Assembly: GCA_001795115.1 (NCBI GenBank)
Contig: MGNI01000175.1
Coordinates: 25,391 to 31,014 of the forward strand
Direction of reading: 5' to 3'
Origin: Chloroflexi bacterium RBG_16_48_8
Lineage (GTDB): Bacteria; Chloroflexota; Anaerolineae; Anaerolineales; E44-bin32
Length of the DNA stretch: 5,624 bases
Part shown: piece by piece, positions 1-5,490 of the stretch
How positions within the stretch are numbered: position 1 is the first letter of the stretch
Layout: each line of letters begins with the position of its first letter
Translations under genes and position numbers: made by a program
Notes under the pieces: model-generated
Database searches by the model: none
Seen by the model: only the letters and a program-made list of their open reading frames with translations
Told to the model about the DNA's origin: nothing

Positions 1-24
1 GCCAATGCAAAATACCTTTTACCT

Positions 25-53
25 GTGACGCGAGGGATGAGATGGCATACAAT
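25..53 (+). promoter_or_regulatory. possible sigma-70-like promoter for the membrane-protein gene
   Basis: GTGACG (25-30, 4 of 6 to TTGACA) and TACAAT (48-53, 5 of 6 to TATAAT) are separated by 17 bases. Transcription would begin near position 60, giving a leader of about 27 bases before the ATG at 87. The -10 box is good but the -35 box is only moderate, and no terminator or gene end can be confirmed to its left, so a chance match is possible. Confidence 0.35.
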
Positions 54-86
54 CCACCGGTGTAAACCATTTTGCGAAGAATCGGC

Positions 87-599
87 ATGCAGCAAAGATT
101 AACCAATCAAGAGGTTTGGATAGCAACCCTTCTCTTCGTCGTGATGGATATCCTCATACTGTCGCCATTGCCCTTTGTCTTGCGCAAAACCTCTGCCCTC
201 GATCTCCTCCAACCCATCGGTTCGGCTTCTGCCCTGTTCTGGGGTATGCTTGTTATCCTATTCCTTTTTTGTGGCTGGGACATGTACTACCGGTTTTTCT
301 ACCCAACCTGGATCCATTGGTTAGCCCCATTGGACATCCCTCTTTATGGCGCCATCGGGCTTGGCTTGTGGTGGCTGGCGAGTCATCTTCCGGGTGCCTC
401 TATCTTCTGGTTCGTTCTCTTCGGAGGGGTGGAGGGGATCGTGGAACACATCCTCGGGATTTATGGGTTCCGTATCCTCGATAAAGTACCGTGGTTAAAG
501 GATGTAAAGGCTTTACCTGCCCTGGTCTTTTCTTTCTTCGAGTATGGTTTCTACTGGACCCTGGTTGTTTGGTTGGCTATTGGACTTCGAAATCTATAG
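87..599 (+). CDS. small integral membrane protein, family not recognised
   Basis: This 170-residue protein has about five membrane segments, roughly residues 10-32, 46-63, 84-101, 105-123 and 145-167, numbered from the ATG at 87. The sequence supports a polytopic inner-membrane protein, but I do not recognise the family or a catalytic motif. Several acidic or histidine residues sit in or next to the hydrophobic stretches: D21, D65, H77, D83, E116, E120-H121 and E152. The GxxEGIVEHILGIYG stretch (from residue 113) and the SFFEYGFYW stretch (from 149) look like the places a conserved polar site would be. There is no cleavable signal peptide, and the first segment would act as a signal anchor. 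I chose ATG 87 because GAAGA lies 6 bases upstream. A TTG at 72 in the same frame would add five residues but has no Shine-Dalgarno, and an in-frame stop lies at 63-65. The next gene is 137 bases downstream, so it is probably a separate or loosely linked unit. Confidence 0.7.
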   Translation: MQQRLTNQEVWIATLLFVVMDILILSPLPFVLRKTSALDLLQPIGSASALFWGMLVILFLFCGWDMYYRFFYPTWIHWLAPLDIPLYGAIGLGLWWLASHLPGASIFWFVLFGGVEGIVEHILGIYGFRILDKVPWLKDVKALPALVFSFFEYGFYWTLVVWLAIGLRNL

Positions 600-736
600 G
601 AACGAATCAATCTGTAATTTTTCAAAGGTTCGCTCAAATTTTGATACTGGTGTTCCAAGATACAGCACTTACTACTGTAGTTTTCACGCCATTTGTCATC
701 TCATAACACAATCGATACGTTAACTCGAGGAAAATC

Positions 737-1411
737 ATGATCATCGCTGTCTTCGACTTAGATGGAACGCTCTATACCGGCCACATTGGCAGGGGCATCG
801 CTGAACATCATCAAACGCACCGCACAAAGCGATTTCTTCTTTACCTCTACCTGTCAACACATTACCCACTCTGGTTCCTACAAAAGACTGGCCTGGTGTC
901 AGATGAAACCGGGCGGTCGATCTGGGCACGCGACATGGGTTGGCTGGTGCGGGGTTGGCGCCCTGAGGAAGCCTCTGCTGCTTTTCAATGGATCACGGTG
1001 CACTACGTAATCCCCAGGCTGCGTCCCGATGTGATAGCCCGCCTGAAGAGCCATCAGCAATCAGGACATCGCCTCCTTCTGCTCTCAGGCACCCCTACCC
1101 CACTCCTCACGACAATTGGTCACCATCTTGGCATTGATGAAGCAGTAGGAACCCCTCTCCGCATCCGCAATGGACGCTACACGGGTGGGAGCGAACCTCC
1201 CGTTTGCCAAGGCATGAATAAAGTCTTTCGCCTGGAGCGCTATCTTGAGGAAACAGAGAAAATCCATTGGACCGAAAGCTGGGCCTATGCTGACAGCTAT
1301 TCGGATCTGCCTGTCCTACAACGCGTGGGGAATCCCGTTGCCGTTTACCCGGACGATCCATTAGCTTCACGCGCAAAGGAACTTGGCTGGGAAATCATCT
1401 CGAACGAATAA
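737..1411 (+). CDS. HAD-superfamily subfamily IB phosphatase (SerB/CicA-like)
   Basis: This 224-residue cytoplasmic phosphohydrolase has all four haloacid-dehalogenase motifs. Motif I is FDLDGTL (nucleophile D7, acid/base D9). Motif II is LLLSGT (S117). Motif III is the lysine of GMNK (K162). Motif IV is AYADSYSDLP (D186 and D190, which bind Mg2+). An all-helical cap insert occupies about residues 14-90, typical of the IB group. Length and the layout (RLRPDV, GHRLLLLSGT, LGID, NGRYTG, then K) match the hypothetical IB group related to phosphoserine phosphatase. The substrate cannot be read from the sequence. Candidates are phosphoserine, a lipid phosphate such as phosphatidylglycerophosphate or lysophosphatidate, or another small phosphomonoester. 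The ATG is well supported by CGAGG (726-730), 6 bases upstream. The DegV-PlsY pair lies 240 bases downstream, so a role in lipid phosphate metabolism is possible but is only neighbourhood inference. Confidence 0.9.
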   Translation: MIIAVFDLDGTLYTGHIGRGIAEHHQTHRTKRFLLYLYLSTHYPLWFLQKTGLVSDETGRSIWARDMGWLVRGWRPEEASAAFQWITVHYVIPRLRPDVIARLKSHQQSGHRLLLLSGTPTPLLTTIGHHLGIDEAVGTPLRIRNGRYTGGSEPPVCQGMNKVFRLERYLEETEKIHWTESWAYADSYSDLPVLQRVGNPVAVYPDDPLASRAKELGWEIISNE

Positions 1412-1653
1412 GAGGGTGATCAAAGCTTATTTCTACCTGTTTGGCTAATACCGTCGATCTTCAAGTCGAAAGGACTGTACCTTTTATCTGGTTTCCGTGT
1501 TTGATTGTATGAAGAATGTTGACTTGAATCCACCTAAGAGATTCGCATTCTTTGATTGAATAGCAGCCACAGACTTGCTCCTCTGCCAAACAACCCTCTT
1601 TCCTAACTGCCTATGAACAACTTGAGACAAAGGAAATGAATGGAGAGGAACTC

Positions 1654-2535
1654 TTGGGAAAAATCGCCGTGATCACGGACTCCAATACATGTTTACCGCC
1701 CGATATCTTAAAGAAGTATCGGATCGAAATTGTTCCCATCGTGCTGATCTTCGGGGATGAGATCTTACGCGACGGGGTGGATATCTCCGTGCAGGGGTTC
1801 TATGCGCGTTTACGGACTGCAGATCCGCTTCCGAAAACTTCATCTCCTGGCCCGACAGATTTCCTGCAGATATTCAAGAAGGTCATGGCAGATGGTGCCG
1901 AGGGTGCCGTTGTCATCACCTTATCCAGCAAGTTAAGCATGTCCTACAATACCGCCCTTCTGGCAGCGGCAGATATGCCAGACTTCCCCGTCCGCGTCGT
2001 CGATAGCCACCTGGCGACCATTGCCCAAGGCTTTGTTGCTCTGGCAGCCGCTAAAGCGGCTGCTTCGGGAGCAGGTCTTGAGGCCGTGGCCAAAGCTGCC
2101 CGAGAGAGAATCCCTGACATCGGCTTCGCGGTGATGCTGGATACCCTCGAGTACCTCCACAAAGGAGGTCGAGTGCCCGCCATCGCTGCCCTGGTTGGTT
2201 CAGCCATCCGGTTAAATCCCGTTCTTGGGAATCGCCCTGATGGCACTGTTGGAATCATTGCTCCCTCCATTGGTGAAAAATCCGCGATACAACGCATCCT
2301 CAACGAAGTGGAACGTAAAACGGAAGGGCGCCACTTGGCGCGGTTAGCCGTGATGCATGCAGACGCCCTTGAGCGAGCGGAGATCCTTCGAGAAAAAGTT
2401 GAAACTCGTTTCCAGTGCGATGAAATCTACCTTGTCGAACTCACCCCCGTCATGGGAGCCCACGCCGGCCCAGGCGTTGTCGGTTTGGCATACCATGTAG
2501 AAGATCCATCCCCGAGCGATGCTGGAGAAGAATGA
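1654..2535 (+). CDS. DegV family fatty-acid-binding protein (FakB-type)
   Basis: This is a cytoplasmic carrier with a DegV fold. Known members (FakB) bind a fatty acid and present it to the kinase FakA, which makes acyl phosphate. Numbered from TTG 1654 (293 aa, normal for the family), the signatures are ITDSNTCLP (7-15), KTSSPGPTDF (61-70), TLSSKLSMSYNTA (89-101), VDSHLAT (116-122), DTLEYLHKGGR (163-173), NPVLGNRPDG (188-197) and TPVMGAHAGPG (264-274). The Thr/Ser of KTSS, the serines of TLSSKLS and H270 are the expected contacts to the fatty-acid carboxylate. Start choice: ATG 1636 has AGGA only one base away, whereas TTG 1654 has GGAGAGG (1642-1648) five bases upstream and yields MGKIAVITDS, the usual family N-terminus. 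ATG 1636 would add six residues (MNGEEL). The stop overlaps the plsY start, so the two genes form a tight operon. No FakA gene is in view. Confidence 0.93.
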   Translation: MGKIAVITDSNTCLPPDILKKYRIEIVPIVLIFGDEILRDGVDISVQGFYARLRTADPLPKTSSPGPTDFLQIFKKVMADGAEGAVVITLSSKLSMSYNTALLAAADMPDFPVRVVDSHLATIAQGFVALAAAKAAASGAGLEAVAKAARERIPDIGFAVMLDTLEYLHKGGRVPAIAALVGSAIRLNPVLGNRPDGTVGIIAPSIGEKSAIQRILNEVERKTEGRHLARLAVMHADALERAEILREKVETRFQCDEIYLVELTPVMGAHAGPGVVGLAYHVEDPSPSDAGEE

Positions 2536-2537
2536 TG
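2524..2537 (+). promoter_or_regulatory. ribosome binding site and coupled stop/start between the DegV and plsY genes
   Basis: GGAG (2524-2527) inside the last codons of the DegV gene precedes two consecutive ATG codons, 2532-2534 and 2535-2537. The DegV stop TGA occupies 2533-2535. The gap from GGAG is 4 bases to the first ATG and 7 to the second. The second forms a classic TGATG re-initiation site, so it may be the main start, shortening PlsY by one Met. Confidence 0.75.
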
Positions 2538-3227
2538 GCTCTTCCTTCCATCTTACTCATTTTATTTGGCTACTTCTTCGGCTCTATCCCAACGGCCTAT
2601 ATCTCGGGTCGCCTGTTGAGGAATATCGACCTGCGCCAATATGGAAGCGGAACGGTGAGTGGATCTGGAGTCTGGGAGCATGTGGCCAAGTGGGCTGTCG
2701 TCCCTGTGGGTTTATTCGATCTCAGCAAAGCCGTACTTCCAACATGGCTTGGTTTACACTTCAAACTGAGCCCTTATGTGGCTGCAGCAGCTGGCCTGGC
2801 TGCCATCATCGGTCATAACTGGCCCATCTTTCTGAATTTCACCGGCGGCAGAGGCATTGGCACCATGCTGGGGTTATGGGTCATCCTTTACTGGCCTACT
2901 GCGCTGTGGATATTCATCCCACTCGCGATCGGCTGGATGCTGGGCGATTCGGCTCCATGGGCACTTGCCAGCCTCATTACCCTGCCCATATTCTCACACC
3001 TTGCTGATGGCCCTGATGTCGCCATCCCTACGGCAGTTGTCATGCTCTTGATCATGGTCATCAAGAGGCTGGAGGCCAATCGAAGGCCCCTTCCCCCACC
3101 TGGTGCCGAGCGGCGAAAAGTCCTCCTCTATCGTTTGTTCCTCGATCGTGACATCCGCCCCCACCGCGAGTGGCTCGAGCGCATCCCCGATAAAACAAAT
3201 AGCGATGGAAGCTTGGGCGTCGATTGA
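2532..3227 (+). CDS. plsY: PlsY-type glycerol-3-phosphate acyltransferase, divergent form
   Basis: PlsY is an inner-membrane enzyme that transfers an acyl group from acyl phosphate to the sn-1 position of glycerol-3-phosphate, the first committed step of phospholipid synthesis. The sequence has about six hydrophobic segments, roughly residues 4-24, 54-76, 82-101, 111-137, 141-157 and 163-178. Family marks are FGSIPTAYISGRLL (16-29), DLRQYGSG (33-40), PVGLFDLSKAVLP (58-70, as in the usual D-x-x-K-G segment) and GHNWPIFLNFTGGRGIGT (94-111, equivalent to the phosphate-binding GHxFPVFLxFKGGKGVAT). Two things are odd. The first glycine-rich motif is GSGTVSGSGV rather than GSGNxGATN. In addition, about 45 residues follow the last membrane segment, proline- and arginine-rich, so the protein (231 aa) is longer than the usual roughly 195-215. 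Cytosolic location of that tail is inferred. The gene overlaps the DegV gene, whose product would feed the same acyl-phosphate pathway. The fold is secure, but whether the substrate is ordinary glycerol-3-phosphate is less so. Confidence 0.88.
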   Translation: MMALPSILLILFGYFFGSIPTAYISGRLLRNIDLRQYGSGTVSGSGVWEHVAKWAVVPVGLFDLSKAVLPTWLGLHFKLSPYVAAAAGLAAIIGHNWPIFLNFTGGRGIGTMLGLWVILYWPTALWIFIPLAIGWMLGDSAPWALASLITLPIFSHLADGPDVAIPTAVVMLLIMVIKRLEANRRPLPPPGAERRKVLLYRLFLDRDIRPHREWLERIPDKTNSDGSLGVD

Positions 3228-3283
3228 GCTTGTTGAAATTAACCCAGTCGAAGGTCTCCCCACCCTGGCTTCGACAAGCTCAA
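3224..3283. repeat. REP-like imperfect palindrome over the plsY stop codon
   Basis: The left arm TTGAGCTTGTTGAA (3224-3237) and right arm TTCGACAAGCTCAA (3270-3283) are reverse complements with one mismatch that remains a G:U pair in RNA. The 32-base loop contains CCAG (3244-3247) facing CTGG (3265-3268). A competing 7-base pairing exists between GTCGAAG (3247-3253) and CTTCGAC (3269-3275), so two mutually exclusive stems are possible. The plsY TGA (3225-3227) lies in the left arm. The core GAGCTTGTCGAAG is what I recall from dispersed palindromic repeats in many bacterial genomes. No T-run follows, so it is not an ordinary intrinsic terminator. It may protect or end the degV-plsY mRNA. Confidence 0.65.
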
Positions 3284-3398
3284 CCGGCGTGGGAATTTGG
3301 GCGTTATCCCAAAAGAGCATATCGTCGATATCCGGCTGCCCCAACAACCCGCAGTCACACCTGTGTGCTTTCGTACCTCTTCCATGCTGCTCATCATT

Positions 3399-3404
3399 TA
3401 TAAT
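3399..3404 (+). promoter_or_regulatory. perfect TATAAT, possible -10 box
   Basis: TATAAT fits the sigma-70 -10 consensus exactly, but at 16-18 bases upstream there is only CCTCTT-like sequence with no TTGACA resemblance. Transcription from here would start near 3411 and run through the short hairpin (3429-3442) to the ribosome binding site at 3491. An AT-rich inverted repeat TAATG-AAG-CATTA (3401-3413) overlaps it. A chance hexamer is a real possibility. Confidence 0.25.
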
Positions 3405-3428
3405 GAAGCATTAAATCCTGTGTTGGAA

Positions 3429-3442
3429 GCGTATCCGTACGC
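3429..3442 (+). other. short hairpin in the spacer
   Basis: GCGTA (3429-3433) and TACGC (3438-3442) form a perfect 5-base stem with a TCCG loop. It would lie in the leader of any transcript starting at the TATAAT at 3399. It has no T-run and no matched gene, so its role is unknown. Confidence 0.25.
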
Positions 3443-3490
3443 CAAAACCATTGCATCAGGATGTACTCTTACCCTTATGGGAAGATAAAT

Positions 3491-3525
3491 AGGAGGCAAA
3501 AATGGGCTTTTCGACGTTTGCTTGA
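3491..3525 (+). pseudogene. ideal ribosome binding site with an abortive seven-codon frame
   Basis: AGGAGG (3491-3496) is followed after 5 bases by ATG (3502), as strong an initiation site as any in the window. The frame reads only MGFSTFA before TGA (3523-3525). The alternative frame from 3501 stays open to about 3590 and reads hydrophobic (LFDVCLIGAIFLGTPL), which would fit a decayed or frameshifted small membrane-protein gene. It could instead be a leader peptide. There is no homology to settle this, so the remnant-gene label is tentative. Confidence 0.25.
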
Positions 3526-3661
3526 TCGGGGCAATTTTCTTAGGCACTCCGTTGAAAGGGTCTAATGTCAGAGAACCCAAAGTACAATAACAAACAGGGG
3601 AGAGTCTGACTGCGCTGCATCATACCTCCTGCAGGTTTGGAAGATTCTGGATCGTCTCGGA

Positions 3662-3778
3662 ATGGAATATTTTCTCCAATTCCCCTCGCTCATAGGTCTG
3701 TGGATCTTCGTTTTCGTCGTCCTCATTGGCGCATTCCTTTTCCTCGCCACGGGCTTCCTATTTCACCTCCTCGCATAA
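3662..3778 (+). CDS. possible 38-residue single-span membrane peptide
   Basis: An ATG frame of 38 codons encodes MEYFLQFPSLIGLW followed by an almost unbroken hydrophobic stretch, residues about 9-37, ending HLLA before TAA (3776-3778). It would be one transmembrane helix with a very short N-terminal tail. About two thirds of its codons end in G or C, a pattern like the neighbouring genes. The weak point is initiation: only CGGA touches the ATG and no proper Shine-Dalgarno is seen. GGGGAGAG (3597-3604) is in range of no in-frame ATG, GTG or TTG. The frame is open upstream to the stop at 3563-3565, so it could be the tail of a broken gene whose start is the abortive site at 3502. Function unknown. 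Confidence 0.3.
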   Translation: MEYFLQFPSLIGLWIFVFVVLIGAFLFLATGFLFHLLA

Positions 3779-3838
3779 CTTGCATAGTGGGCTTCTCGAC
3801 TCTCAACGGATGACCATCGTCCTCGGATTTGGGTCAAG

Positions 3839-3893
3839 CATTTCAATTGCCATTTCATCCCAATTTTCGATAGAATAAGACAACGCCATTTCA
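3839..3893. repeat. three CATTTCA direct repeats around the ALDH promoter
   Basis: CATTTCA occurs at 3839-3845, 3851-3857 and 3887-3893. The last two are extended to GCCATTTCA. The copies are offset by 12 and 36 bases, both multiples of 12. One lies just upstream of the -35 box, one overlaps it, and one lies just past the -10 box, which is the arrangement expected for regulator sites. TCATCCC is also repeated (3855-3861 and 3900-3906). The repeats are short, so chance cannot be excluded. Confidence 0.3.
3847..3876 (+). promoter_or_regulatory. sigma-70-like promoter for the aldehyde dehydrogenase gene
   Basis: TTGCCA (3847-3852, 5 of 6 to TTGACA) and TAGAAT (3871-3876, 5 of 6 to TATAAT) are separated by 18 bases. 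Transcription would begin near 3883, leaving a leader of roughly 79 bases with a small stem-loop (3910-3935) before the GGAGGT site. This is the best promoter match in the window, and it sits where a new transcription unit is expected after the long spacer. Confidence 0.6.
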
Positions 3894-3909
3894 GGCAGGT
3901 CATCCCTCA

Positions 3910-3935
3910 ATGCCGAGGTGCTTTTCAACCGGCAT
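3910..3935 (+). other. stem-loop in the ALDH 5' leader
   Basis: ATGCCG (3910-3915) and CGGCAT (3930-3935) can pair as a 6-base stem around a 14-base loop, ending 10 bases before the GGAGGT ribosome binding site (3946-3951). It leaves the ribosome site free, so it is not an obvious translational switch, and it matches no riboswitch class I know. Confidence 0.25.
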
Positions 3936-3961
3936 CGATTCTTACGGAGGTCACAGTCTTT

Positions 3962-5386
3962 ATGGAATACAAACTGTTCATCGACGGGAAATGGACTGGG
4001 GAGAGTCCATCCCTGGAGATTACCAACAAGTATTCGGGAGAGACCATCGCCTCCTTCTCCCAAGCCAGCCGAGAGGATGTGGATGCCGCCATCGCTTCCG
4101 CCCAGCGAGCTGCTGCCGTGATGGCGCAATTGCCCACCCATCAACGGTCAACGATTCTTTCTCGAACAGCCACCCTGCTGCAGGAGCGCTACGAGGACTT
4201 CGCCACGACCATTGCGGCAGAAGCTGGTAAGGCGCTTAAATTCGCCCGGGCGGAGGTGGATCGGGCCATCGGCACCTTCACCTTCGCCGCCGAGGAGGCC
4301 AAGCGCATTCATGGTGAAACGATCCCCCTCGATGCCATCCCAGCAGGCGAAGGCTATTTTGGATTCTACCGGCGTATACCTGTGGGCGTCGTGGTGGCCA
4401 TCGGACCCTTCAACTTCCCCCTCAACCTGATCGCCCACAAGGTGGCCCCTGCCATCGCGGCAGGAAATGCTGTGGTTCTCAAGCCCGCCAGCACAACGCC
4501 CATCACGGCTGCCAAGCTTTGCCAGGTCTTGGTCGAAGCTGGTTTGCCCCCTGGGGCCATCAACCTTGTCGTCGGATCAGGGCGCACCGTCGGTGAGTGG
4601 CTGGTGAGCGATGAACGAGTGTCCAAAGTGAGCTTCACCGGCAGCCCAGAGGTAGGAAAACGGATCACCGAACTGACTGGAATCAAGAAGGTGACTCTCG
4701 AATTAGGGAACACTTCGCCTGTAATCATCGCCCCAGACGCCGATCTCGAACTAGCCGCGCAGCGCTGCGCGGTGGGCGCTTATTACAACTCAGGACAGGT
4801 CTGCATCTCGGTGCAGCGCATCTACACCCAACAGCCTGCTTATGAACCCTTCCTGGAGGGTTTCGTGAAAGCCAGCCAGGCCATGGTAGTGGGAGATCCC
4901 CTCGATGAGCGCGTGGATGTAGGCCCCATGATCGATCTGAAAGAGGCGAAACGTATCGAAGATTGGGTTGGAGAGGCTCAAAGGGATGGCGCCCAAGTGA
5001 TCACAGGTGGCCAACGCCAGGGGTGCGTTTACCTTCCCACCGTCCTCACCAATGTGACAGCGGACATGAAAGTCATTGCGGAAGAAGCTTTCGCCCCCAT
5101 CGCTTCCGTCGTTCCATGCGATGACTTTGAGGAAGCTGTCAGGTTAGCAGGTGCCACAGACTACGCCCTCCAAGTGGGTATCTTCACAAAAGACATCAAC
5201 CGCGTCTTTCAGGCCATGGATCGATTACACTTTGGCGGTGTTATCATCAACGACACAGCCGCCTTCCGTGTGGATCACATGCCCTACGGCGGCAACCGCA
5301 AAAGCGGCATCGGCCGAGAAGGGCTGAAGTTTGCTATCGAAGAGATGACCAGCATTCAAATGGTCGCTATACGCCTGACGAACTGA
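3962..5386 (+). CDS. NAD(P)-dependent aldehyde dehydrogenase, y4uC/lactaldehyde-like group
   Basis: This 474-residue soluble enzyme oxidises an aldehyde to its acid with NAD(P)+. Catalytic residues are all present: N151 in GPFNFPLN, general base E247 in TLELGNTSP, nucleophile C281 in NSGQVCISVQR, and cofactor-contacting E375 in EEAFAP. Other marks are KPAS (174-177), FTGSPEVG (225-232, the Rossmann loop) and the C-terminal FRVDHMPYGGNRKSGIGREG. Length and these signatures fit the non-acylating ALDH group near y4uC, lactaldehyde dehydrogenase and GapN. The natural aldehyde is not readable from the sequence. KPAS in place of KPSE leaves the NAD/NADP preference open. Small oddities are LELGNTSP for the usual LELGGxxP and FAP for FGP. 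The start is secure: GGAGGT (3946-3951) sits 10 bases before the ATG, with a promoter at 3847-3876. The AOR gene begins 104 bases downstream, suggesting a shared aldehyde-oxidation role. Confidence 0.95.
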   Translation: MEYKLFIDGKWTGESPSLEITNKYSGETIASFSQASREDVDAAIASAQRAAAVMAQLPTHQRSTILSRTATLLQERYEDFATTIAAEAGKALKFARAEVDRAIGTFTFAAEEAKRIHGETIPLDAIPAGEGYFGFYRRIPVGVVVAIGPFNFPLNLIAHKVAPAIAAGNAVVLKPASTTPITAAKLCQVLVEAGLPPGAINLVVGSGRTVGEWLVSDERVSKVSFTGSPEVGKRITELTGIKKVTLELGNTSPVIIAPDADLELAAQRCAVGAYYNSGQVCISVQRIYTQQPAYEPFLEGFVKASQAMVVGDPLDERVDVGPMIDLKEAKRIEDWVGEAQRDGAQVITGGQRQGCVYLPTVLTNVTADMKVIAEEAFAPIASVVPCDDFEEAVRLAGATDYALQVGIFTKDINRVFQAMDRLHFGGVIINDTAAFRVDHMPYGGNRKSGIGREGLKFAIEEMTSIQMVAIRLTN

Positions 5387-5490
5387 TCCTTTGTGGATTT
5401 TGAATGCTTGCTGTATTGAAGGTTGCACAAGGATGGTTTTATGCCATTCGTTACGATCGATTAAACGTCTTTAGATAAGGAACCCATACC

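Larger units (their letters stand above)
3228..3961. other. 734-base spacer between plsY and the aldehyde dehydrogenase gene
   Basis: No gene of recognisable family lies here. From left to right the spacer holds a long imperfect palindrome at the plsY stop, a TATAAT (3399-3404), a short hairpin (3429-3442), an ideal ribosome binding site with a seven-codon frame (3491-3525), a 38-codon hydrophobic frame (3662-3778), and the promoter with direct repeats for the downstream gene (3839-3893). No palindrome followed by a T-run, and so no clear Rho-independent terminator, was seen. The mixture looks like an old gene position that has decayed, or like a region of small peptides and regulatory RNA. 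Confidence 0.6.

Noticed and set aside
1..102. Open frames at the left edge that might be the tail of an upstream gene (ending at 65 or at 102)
   Set aside because: Two frames are open and neither encodes a recognisable C-terminus, so no partial gene can be supported.
1460..1528. Inverted repeat TTCAAGTC (1460-1467) and GACTTGAA (1521-1528)
   Set aside because: Eight-base arms 53 bases apart are expected by chance in a spacer of this size.
1501..1529. TTGATT-17-TTGAAT as a promoter for the DegV gene
   Set aside because: Only 4 of 6 matches in each box in an AT-rich spacer with several equal alternatives; too weak to annotate.
1944..2303. 119-residue minus-strand open frame opposite the DegV gene
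   Set aside because: It is antisense to a gene with full DegV signatures, has no recognisable domain and is explained by codon bias of the + strand gene.
3319..3331. 13-base palindrome ATATCG-T-CGATAT as an operator
   Set aside because: No promoter or gene start lies close enough to give it a role, and a single short palindrome is not strong evidence.
3356..3367. CACAC-CT-GTGTG inverted repeat
   Set aside because: Five-base arms without context; likely chance.
3297..3488. 63-residue + strand frame starting TTG and ending just before the AGGAGG at 3491
   Set aside because: It has no Shine-Dalgarno of quality, runs through the TATAAT and hairpin, shows no coding-like third-position bias and resembles no family. 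It could be a remnant but is not supported as a gene.
3541..3622. Minus-strand 27-codon frame preceded by a perfect AGGAGGT (complement of 3626-3632)
   Set aside because: The ribosome site abuts the first ATG and is only 3 bases from the second, which is too close for efficient initiation, and the peptide is unremarkable.
4366..4728. 120-residue minus-strand open frame opposite the aldehyde dehydrogenase
   Set aside because: Shadow of the ALDH coding frame; low-complexity composition and no family features.
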